From Bacteroidales bacterium UBA5281 (GTDB lineage: Bacteria > Bacteroidota > Bacteroidia > Bacteroidales > Lentimicrobiaceae): a stretch of DNA of 12,679 nucleotides. The notes below the pieces were generated by a model, which worked only from the letters and a program-made list of their open reading frames with translations, had not been told where the DNA came from and did not search any database. Numbering within the stretch: the first letter of the stretch is position 1; the number at the start of each line of letters is the position of its first letter. Of the stretch, positions 7,503 to 12,679 are shown piece by piece. Where the stretch lies: positions 1-12,679 of the forward strand of contig DHSR01000031.1 in the NCBI GenBank assembly GCA_002410555.1, written 5' to 3'. The position numbers and the translations under genes are program-made.

Positions 7503-9494
7503 ATGAGGAATTTTTTACTGATACTTTCCGGGATTGCATTTCTGCTTAATATTTCCGGAGCCGTCAAAGGACAAATCGTTTATAGTCCACTGGTAGATTC
7601 ATTGATACAACAATCGGATCATCAGTCCATTCTGCTGCTTACCCGGCAACTTGCCGGGGACACTACGGTTCAATTGGGCGATGAAACCATCACTATTTTA
7701 TCCAGGCATTTTAATAATCCCTTCAACAAACGTGCTGCTGAATTCATTGTTCAAAAGTTTGAAGAATATGGCTATGAACCTGAGGTTCAGAAATTCAACA
7801 ATGGACGTGGCGAAAACATCATTGCTACAAAAACAGGAACGCTTTATCCCGAGAAAGAATTCATTATTTGCGGGCATTACGACAACATGCCATCAGGCAA
7901 CAAGGCACCGGGGGCAGATGACAATGCTTCAGGAACGGTAGCCGTACTCGAAGCTGCCCGACTTTTAAGCGGATTCGACTTTGATTATACCCTGCGTTTT
8001 GCCGCCTGGGATGAAGAAGAAATCGGACTGGTAGGCAGCTATTTCTATGCCCAGCGTGCGGCCAGTGAGCAACAACAAATAATCGGCGTACTCAATCTGG
8101 ATATGATTGCCTGGGACAGTAACAATGATTTCCGCTACAGCATTGCCACCAATGCATTGTCCCAGCCATTTACCAATGATTTTATTGCCACTACCGAACT
8201 CTATCAGTCACAACTTAGTCATGCCTTCCATTATACCACCGCAAGCGATCATGCTTCCTTCTGGCAGTATAATTATCCGGCCATACTGGCCATAGAAGAC
8301 AATGATGATTTTAATGCCTATTATCATACTCCCCAGGACGATATTGACATTTTAAACATGGAATATTATGTAAGTCTGGTAAGGGCCTCCATAGCCAATA
8401 TTGCTGCCCAGGCCTGGGACCAGCGTTTTTATTTTGAACATGAGCCAATACTTTCAGGCAACTCAACCGAAGCCCGCGAAGCAATTTTATGTGTATCCGG
8501 TTCACATCCGGTAGACACATCTATCCATAATCCCCGTTGCTATTATACTACTGACGGAATAACCTTTAATTATACTGAACCTCAGTATATTTCAGGCGAT
8601 ACCATCCGTTTTCTTCTTCCAGGCCAATCATTTGGAAGCACCATAAATTATTACTTTGCGGTACAGGATGAAAACGCCTCTATTATTGGCACACTGCCTT
8701 ATGGTGGGAAGGGCATTAATCCGCCCGGAACTGTTGCTCCCTCCTCCTTCTTTAGTTATCAGATAGACCATGTTTTCCAATTGCAACCATGTTCATCGGG
8801 TACACCTGTTGCTATTAATGACCAGCAGTCTGCCATTGATAATATTGTAATCGATCAGGCAGGCACCATCATCGATTTAAATGTAAACCTAACCATCACG
8901 CATTCACGCACCAACGACCTGAGGCTGATGCTGATGGGACCTGATGGTTCTGGCTGCCTGCTGAGCAACCGCAATGGCGGAGCGGGCGAAAACTACATTA
9001 ACACCACTTTCGACGACCAGGCAACAACGCGCATAGAAGAGGGAAGCGCTCCGTTTACCGGTCGTTTTGCTCCTGAATCTGCACTGGATATCTTTAATCA
9101 ATCAGATATTTCAGGCACCTGGCAATTGCGTATAAATGACGTAGTAACCGGACACTCAGGGGTTTTGGATAATTGGTGTATTCACATGCAATACTATGAT
9201 CCTACAACAGAGGTGCCGGTTACTTTAGATTATCAGGATCAGTTGCATGCCTGCTTTCCCAATCCTGCCAATAATGCAGCCAATATTAGCTTTACCCTGT
9301 CTCAGCCTTCATACGTAAAAGTACGGTTGTATAACATGATGGGAAAACTGGCAGGCACCTTTGCTGATGGACATTTTGAAGCAGGGAAGCATCTTTTGGT
9401 AGCTTCCACTGCCCATTTGGCTGCCGGCCGTTATTTTTACACTTTACAAACCGAACGTACCATGCAAACCCAAAGCCTGGTGATTATAAACTAA
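7503..9494 (+). CDS. Secreted M28 zinc aminopeptidase-like protein with P-domain and T9SS sorting domain
   Basis: The protein has 663 residues. A Sec signal peptide (MRNFLLILSGIAFLLNISGAV, cleavage probably near residue 24) precedes an M28-type peptidase domain with the complete co-catalytic zinc set: H125 in GHYDN, bridging D139 in GADDN, general base E172 and ligand E173 in EEIGLVGS, D200 in NLDMIAW and H275 in YYHTPQDD. A beta-rich linker domain spans about 315-425, and a proprotein-convertase P-domain about 435-565 (NDLRLMLMGPDG, then SGTWQLRINDV and LDNWCIHM). The last 85 residues (from CFPNPANN) are a type A T9SS C-terminal sorting domain. The product is therefore exported by Sec and then the type IX system, and anchored or released at the cell surface, where it would trim peptides. 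The gene lies 29 bases after secA and 9 before pyrH. Substrate preference (amino- or carboxypeptidase) is unknown. Confidence 0.95.
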   Translation: MRNFLLILSGIAFLLNISGAVKGQIVYSPLVDSLIQQSDHQSILLLTRQLAGDTTVQLGDETITILSRHFNNPFNKRAAEFIVQKFEEYGYEPEVQKFNNGRGENIIATKTGTLYPEKEFIICGHYDNMPSGNKAPGADDNASGTVAVLEAARLLSGFDFDYTLRFAAWDEEEIGLVGSYFYAQRAASEQQQIIGVLNLDMIAWDSNNDFRYSIATNALSQPFTNDFIATTELYQSQLSHAFHYTTASDHASFWQYNYPAILAIEDNDDFNAYYHTPQDDIDILNMEYYVSLVRASIANIAAQAWDQRFYFEHEPILSGNSTEAREAILCVSGSHPVDTSIHNPRCYYTTDGITFNYTEPQYISGDTIRFLLPGQSFGSTINYYFAVQDENASIIGTLPYGGKGINPPGTVAPSSFFSYQIDHVFQLQPCSSGTPVAINDQQSAIDNIVIDQAGTIIDLNVNLTITHSRTNDLRLMLMGPDGSGCLLSNRNGGAGENYINTTFDDQATTRIEEGSAPFTGRFAPESALDIFNQSDISGTWQLRINDVVTGHSGVLDNWCIHMQYYDPTTEVPVTLDYQDQLHACFPNPANNAANISFTLSQPSYVKVRLYNMMGKLAGTFADGHFEAGKHLLVASTAHLAAGRYFYTLQTERTMQTQSLVIIN

Positions 9495-9503
9495 GAAATT
9501 AAC

Positions 9504-10211
9504 ATGAAATTCAACCGAATATTACTAAAGCTTAGTGGTGAGGCTCTAATGGGAGAGCAATTGCATGGTATCTGTCCTGCGCGGTTAAACACCTATGCCC
9601 GGGAAATAAAAACCGCATTAAACCATGGCATTGAAATAGCCATAATTATTGGAGGTGGCAACATCTTTCGTGGATTACAGGGTGCGGCCAAAGGTATGGA
9701 CCGGGTACAAGGAGATTATATGGGTATGCTGGCTACGGTAATCAACAGCCTCGCATTGCAGGCTGAGCTGGAAAAAATACAGGTTAAATCCACCATTCTT
9801 TCAGGAATACAGGTACTTCCGGTTACCGAACCCATGACTCGCCGAAGGGCACTAGAATTGCTGCTGTCGGGGCAGGTGGTAATCATTTCAGGTGGTACGG
9901 GTAATCCATTCTTCACAACCGATACTGCTGCAGCATTGCGTGCATCGGAAATCGAAGCCGATGTAATTTTAAAAGGCACCCGCGTAGATGGTGTTTATTC
10001 CGCTGATCCTGAAAAGGAACCCAACGCGAAAAAATATGAAACCATCACCTTCGAAGAAGTTTATCAGAAACAATTAAAGGTAATGGACCTGACGGCCATT
10101 ACCTTATGCAGGGAAAATAAACTACCTGTGGTAGTTTTCAATATGAATATTGAGGGCAATCTGGCCAGATTACTTGAAGGCAAAAATATCGGAACCCTTG
10201 TTACTGTATAA
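9504..10211 (+). CDS. pyrH: UMP kinase
   Basis: UMP kinase phosphorylates UMP to UDP in pyrimidine nucleotide synthesis, in the cytosol, as a hexamer of amino-acid-kinase-fold subunits. The 235 residues match the family length. Diagnostic segments are the N-terminal ATP-binding LLKLSGEALMG (7-17), GGGNIFRG (50-57), GDYMGMLATVINSLALQ (70-86), the UMP/phosphate loop GGTGNPFFTTDTAA (130-143) and KGTRVDGVYSADP (157-169). The start is the first ATG, 9 bases after the peptidase stop, so the two genes are probably co-transcribed. The pyrH-frr order is widely conserved in bacteria; here the usual upstream neighbours rpsB and tsf are absent and an exported peptidase gene takes their place. Nothing is truncated or unusual in the protein. 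Confidence 0.98.
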   Translation: MKFNRILLKLSGEALMGEQLHGICPARLNTYAREIKTALNHGIEIAIIIGGGNIFRGLQGAAKGMDRVQGDYMGMLATVINSLALQAELEKIQVKSTILSGIQVLPVTEPMTRRRALELLLSGQVVIISGGTGNPFFTTDTAAALRASEIEADVILKGTRVDGVYSADPEKEPNAKKYETITFEEVYQKQLKVMDLTAITLCRENKLPVVVFNMNIEGNLARLLEGKNIGTLVTV

Positions 10212-10240
10212 TTAAGCATGTAAAAAAGGTACGTTTTTTG

Positions 10241-10248
10241 TATATTTG
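10241..10248 (+). promoter_or_regulatory. -7 promoter box between pyrH and frr
   Basis: TATATTTG is a perfect match to TAnnTTTG and lies in the 81-base gap between pyrH and frr, about 45 bases before the frr start. No clear TTTG -33 element is present. It suggests that frr can be transcribed on its own in addition to read-through from pyrH. Confidence 0.5.
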
Positions 10249-10292
10249 CCAACGCAATCTATTGGCACACCATCAAAAAAAAACTGAAACCC

Positions 10293-10856
10293 ATGAATGA
10301 AGAAATTTCTTTTATACTTGAAGAAGCCGAAGAAAGTATGCGCAATGCCTTTGAACACCTGGAGCGGGAGTTTCAAAAAATCCGTGCTGGTAAAGCAAAT
10401 CCTGCCATGCTTGATGGGGTGAGGGTAGAATATTACGGCACCATGTCCCCACTCGATCAAATAGCCAACATCAATACTCCTGATCCACGTCAGATCATTG
10501 TTCAACCCTGGGAAAAAAGCATGCTTTCTCCCATCGAAAAAGCCATTATGGCAGCTAATCTTGGCTTTAATCCCCAAAACAACGGGGAAGTATTGCGTAT
10601 CAATGTGCCCCCACTTACTGAGGAGCGTCGGCGAGACCTGGTAAAAAAGGCCAAAACAGAACTTGAAAATGCGAAAGTAACCATCCGAAATGTGCGTCGT
10701 GCAGGTATAGATGCAGGCAAAAAGTTGGAAAAGGAAGGCGTTCCGGAAGACGAAGTGAAATTACTTGAAAAGGAAATGCAAACCCTGACCGACACCTATT
10801 CAGAAAAAGCGGATAAGCTCTTCGAACTTAAAGAAAAAGACATCATGACCGTTTAA
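10293..10856 (+). CDS. frr: Ribosome recycling factor
   Basis: With EF-G, ribosome recycling factor splits the post-termination ribosome so that subunits can be reused. The 187 residues equal the usual length of about 185. Typical segments are KIRAGKANPAMLDGVRVEYYG (residues 29-49, split between the first long helix and the hinge), a small beta domain with QIIVQPWEKSML (67-78), PPLTEERRRDLVKKAK (106-121), IRNVRRAG (131-138) and the last long helix to ELKEKDIMTV. The L-shaped tRNA-mimicking fold with three long helices follows from the family. It is placed 81 bases after pyrH, with its own candidate -7 box, and ends 24 bases before a strong terminator that closes the plus-strand block. Confidence 0.98.
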   Translation: MNEEISFILEEAEESMRNAFEHLEREFQKIRAGKANPAMLDGVRVEYYGTMSPLDQIANINTPDPRQIIVQPWEKSMLSPIEKAIMAANLGFNPQNNGEVLRINVPPLTEERRRDLVKKAKTELENAKVTIRNVRRAGIDAGKKLEKEGVPEDEVKLLEKEMQTLTDTYSEKADKLFELKEKDIMTV

Positions 10857-10880
10857 TTTTCAATAGCCATATTGAACAAG

Positions 10881-10909
10881 AAGCCGGAATGTCATATTCC
10901 GGCTTTTTT
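10881..10909 (+). terminator. Intrinsic terminator after frr
   Basis: A perfect 10-base-pair stem (AAGCCGGAAT, 10881-10890, with ATTCCGGCTT, 10896-10905) and a 5-base loop are followed directly by a T-run to 10909. It lies 24 bases after the frr stop codon and fits a Rho-independent terminator for the secA-frr block. Confidence 0.92.
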
Positions 10910-11113
10910 ATTGGTGACTTAACCATTGGTTGAGAAGTTTAGAAAAAGCGCCATCTAAAAGACGAAAGCACCAATGTTAAGCAACTAAACGGCGAAGTCC
11001 CGCCAGGGTAGCGATTAGGTAAAGGTGAAGCCACCAAACGAATGAGAAACCTTGAAACTCATTATCATTCGCATTCGACAAATGTTTATTTTTACATCCG
11101 GAAAAGCTCAATT
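10910..11113. other. Gene-free spacer with small GC-richer hairpins
   Basis: This 204-base stretch between the frr terminator and the permease start holds no convincing gene. Around 10990-11035 it has two short stem-loops of similar layout, GGCG-AAGTCC-CGCC and GGTG-AAGC-CACC, followed by AATGAG (11041-11046) complementary to CTCATT (11058-11063) and repeated CATTCG (11066-11071 and 11073-11078). The texture recalls structured RNA, such as part of a group II intron domain, or a permease mRNA leader; neither is established. A weak promoter-like TATTTTTA lies at 11087-11094. Confidence 0.35.
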
Positions 11114-12376
11114 ATGAAACAATCCATTATTTTTTTGCGATTACTACGTGAAAGTTATGCCTTTGCACTAACGGCTATTATGGTAAACAAGGTACGCACC
11201 ATATTGTCATTACTGGGCATTACCATAGGCATATTTTCTATAATTTCAGTTTTTACTGTATTTGATTCTATTGAGCGTAACATCCGCGAAAGCATAAGTT
11301 CGTTGGGCAGCAATGTTTTATATGTTCAAAAATGGCCCTGGGCTATGGGTGGTAACGATTACCCCTGGTGGAAATACATGCGCCGGCCTGAACCCACTAC
11401 CGCCGAACTGAACGAGCTGGAAAGACGAAGTCAGGCAGCCGGTGCTGTTGCTTATATGGTGGCTACCAGCCGAAGTGTAAAACGTGGAAATGCATCTGTT
11501 GACAATGCTTCAATAATTGGCGTATCTCAGGATTACAGTCAGGTAACTCCCCTGGACCTGAGCCAGGGCCGCTATTTCACCCCCATCGAGTCAGCCGGAG
11601 GTCGACCTGTGGCGCTCGTTGGTAGCGATATCGTTAAGAATCTTTTTGAAAATACGCCTCCCATAGGACAACGCATGAAGGTCTTTGGACAAAATGTGGA
11701 AATCATTGGCGTACTTAAAAAAGAAGGAGAAATTAACTTTGGTAATTCATCCGACGATCAGGTATTGCTACCCGTGAATTTTGTCAGGAATTTTATAGAC
11801 TTAAAATCCGATAATCTCGGGGCTGCCCTTATGGTAAAAGCCAGACCACACATAAGCAATGATGAGTTGCGGGATGAGCTCACCGGAATAATGCGTTCGG
11901 TACGTAAACTAAAACCGGGTATTGAAGATGATTTCGCCATCAATGAAACCAGCATTATTTCACAGGGATTTGATAGTGTATTCAGAATTGTGGCCATTGT
12001 TGGCTGGATTATCGGTGGATTTTCATTGCTTGTAGGGGGCTTTGGCATTGCCAACATTATGTTTGTGTCGGTAAAAGAAAGAACCGCTCAGATTGGCATC
12101 CAAAAAGCCATGGGTGCAAAAAACTATTTTATTCTCCAGCAGTTTTTGTTTGAAGCTGTTTTTCTCTCTATTATTGGCGGAGTAATCGGACTGTTTATTA
12201 TCTGGCTAATCACACTGGCCATTTCAGCACTGTTTGATATGGAACTTATTTTGACATTGGGTAATATTGCCCTGGGAGTATCGGTTTCCGCCGTCATCGG
12301 ACTTGTTTCAGGTTTTCTGCCTGCATGGAATGCATCGCGCCTGGACCCGGTGGAAGCAATGAGAACTACGTTTTAG
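11114..12376 (+). CDS. MacB/FtsX-type ABC transporter permease
   Basis: The protein has 420 residues from the ATG at 11114 (MKQSIIFLRLLRESYAFALT); the in-frame ATG at 11042 would add 24 residues unlike the family's N-terminus. The layout is that of MacB-type permeases: one membrane helix at about 28-51 (VRTILSLLGITIGIFSIISV), a periplasmic MacB_PCD domain to about 265 (with AVAYMV, IGVSQDY, VALVGSDIV and IGQRMKVFG), then the FtsX domain with three helices at about 291-318, 345-376 and 381-406. The coupling segment SVKERTAQIGIQKAMGAKN (319-337) contacts the ATPase, and the usual terminal SRLDPVEAMR is present. Such permeases act by mechanotransmission, driving lipoprotein, peptide or drug efflux rather than classic transport. 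No ATP-binding subunit or membrane-fusion partner is in the window; these may lie beyond the right edge or elsewhere. The cargo is unknown. Confidence 0.94.
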   Translation: MKQSIIFLRLLRESYAFALTAIMVNKVRTILSLLGITIGIFSIISVFTVFDSIERNIRESISSLGSNVLYVQKWPWAMGGNDYPWWKYMRRPEPTTAELNELERRSQAAGAVAYMVATSRSVKRGNASVDNASIIGVSQDYSQVTPLDLSQGRYFTPIESAGGRPVALVGSDIVKNLFENTPPIGQRMKVFGQNVEIIGVLKKEGEINFGNSSDDQVLLPVNFVRNFIDLKSDNLGAALMVKARPHISNDELRDELTGIMRSVRKLKPGIEDDFAINETSIISQGFDSVFRIVAIVGWIIGGFSLLVGGFGIANIMFVSVKERTAQIGIQKAMGAKNYFILQQFLFEAVFLSIIGGVIGLFIIWLITLAISALFDMELILTLGNIALGVSVSAVIGLVSGFLPAWNASRLDPVEAMRTTF

Positions 12377-12438
12377 ATTGCGGATTGCGGATTGCAGATT
12401 GCAGATTGCAGATTAGGGATTGCGAATTGCGGATTGAA
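12376..12438 (+). repeat. Tandem heptamer array, unit GATTGCG/GATTGCA
   Basis: Nine contiguous 7-base units are in perfect register: GATTGCG x2, GATTGCA x3, GATTAGG, GATTGCG, AATTGCG, GATTGAA. The array begins on the last base of the permease stop codon and is noncoding. Units GATTGCA recur further right at 12581-12594. Confidence 0.9.
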
Positions 12439-12446
12439 TTCTTAAC

Positions 12447-12474
12447 CACAGATTACAGATCACAGATCACAGAT
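12447..12474 (+). repeat. Tandem heptamer array, unit (C/T)ACAGAT
   Basis: There are four contiguous 7-base units (CACAGAT, TACAGAT, CACAGAT, CACAGAT) just after the first array. This is a different sequence with the same period. Confidence 0.85.
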
Positions 12475-12514
12475 TAAAGAATCACGCAATGACGCAAGTA
12501 TTGTTTTTAAAGAC

Positions 12515-12546
12515 TCAACAAATCAACAAATCAACAAATCAACAAA
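12515..12546 (+). repeat. Tandem octamer array, unit TCAACAAA
   Basis: There are four identical contiguous 8-base units, followed by a degenerate fifth (TTCTCAAA, 12547-12554). The 40 bases before it (12475-12514) contain two partial ACGCAA words but no clear array. Confidence 0.88.
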
Positions 12547-12553
12547 TTCTCAA

Positions 12554-12637
12554 ATCACCAATCACCATTCACTGATTGTAGATTGCAGATTGCAGATCAC
12601 TAATCACTAACCACCAATTACCAATTACCAATTAACC
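12554..12637 (+). repeat. Mixed heptamer array (ATCACCA / ATTGCAG / ATCACTA / ATTACCA)
   Basis: Twelve successive 7-base blocks keep register: ATCACCA x2, TTCACTG, ATTGTAG, ATTGCAG x2, ATCACTA x2, ACCACCA, ATTACCA x2, ATTAACC. The word changes every one to three units while the 7-base phase is kept, and most units begin with AT. Confidence 0.82.
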
Positions 12638-12664
12638 GCGAATTACGCAAATTAATGCGAATTA
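12637..12664 (+). repeat. Short direct repeat, unit CGCGAATTA-like (9-10 bases)
   Basis: There are three imperfect units: CGCGAATTA, CGCAAATTA and ATGCGAATTA. Together with the preceding arrays they fill most of the gene-free stretch from 12377 to the right edge. The last 15 bases show nothing recognisable. Confidence 0.7.
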
Positions 12665-12679
12665 TGTTTCAAAGGCTCA

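Noticed and set aside
11042..11113. Extended permease start at ATG 11042
   Set aside because: It adds 24 polar and aromatic residues before the normal MacB-type N-terminus and lies in a repeat-rich spacer.
12376..12637. Possible CRISPR array
   Set aside because: Units are 7-8 bases, directly adjacent without unique spacers, and no cas genes are present.

Overview
The window looks like a chromosomal segment from a member of the Bacteroidota. Three things support this: a long SecA (1096 residues) with the zinc-binding C-terminal tail, a secreted peptidase ending in a type IX secretion (T9SS) sorting domain, and promoter boxes of the Bacteroidota type (TAnnTTTG) ahead of several genes with little purine-rich Shine-Dalgarno sequence. 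No plasmid, phage, insertion sequence, tRNA or rRNA was recognised.

Left part, minus strand (1-3950). An ECF sigma factor runs off the left edge. Upstream of it lies a tight three-gene operon, transcribed in the order PqqD-like RiPP recognition protein (82 aa), CarB-like ATP-grasp ligase (348 aa), fold-type-III PLP enzyme related to diaminopimelate decarboxylase (451 aa). The first two genes overlap by 8 bases and the third follows after 15. The PLP enzyme carries an extra N-terminal tail of about 33 residues with a Y-x2-P-x-L motif, like the lasso-peptide leaders bound by PqqD-type proteins. No separate precursor peptide gene is visible. This is the most unusual content of the window and may be an undescribed RRE-guided amino-acid or peptide modification system. 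Further upstream is an AraC-type regulator with an N-terminal HMA-like metal-binding domain.

Middle part, plus strand (4183-10909). This is a housekeeping run: secA, a T9SS-exported M28 zinc peptidase with a P-domain, pyrH (UMP kinase) and frr (ribosome recycling factor), closed by a strong intrinsic terminator. The exported peptidase sits between the Sec motor gene and the pyrH-frr pair, with gaps of 29 and 9 bases. A second promoter box lies between pyrH and frr.

Right part (10910-12679). About 200 bases without a gene contain small GC-richer hairpins. A MacB/FtsX-type ABC transporter permease follows, with no ATPase partner in the window. From the last base of its stop codon to near the right edge lies AT-rich noncoding DNA made of several adjacent short tandem arrays, mostly with a 7-base period.
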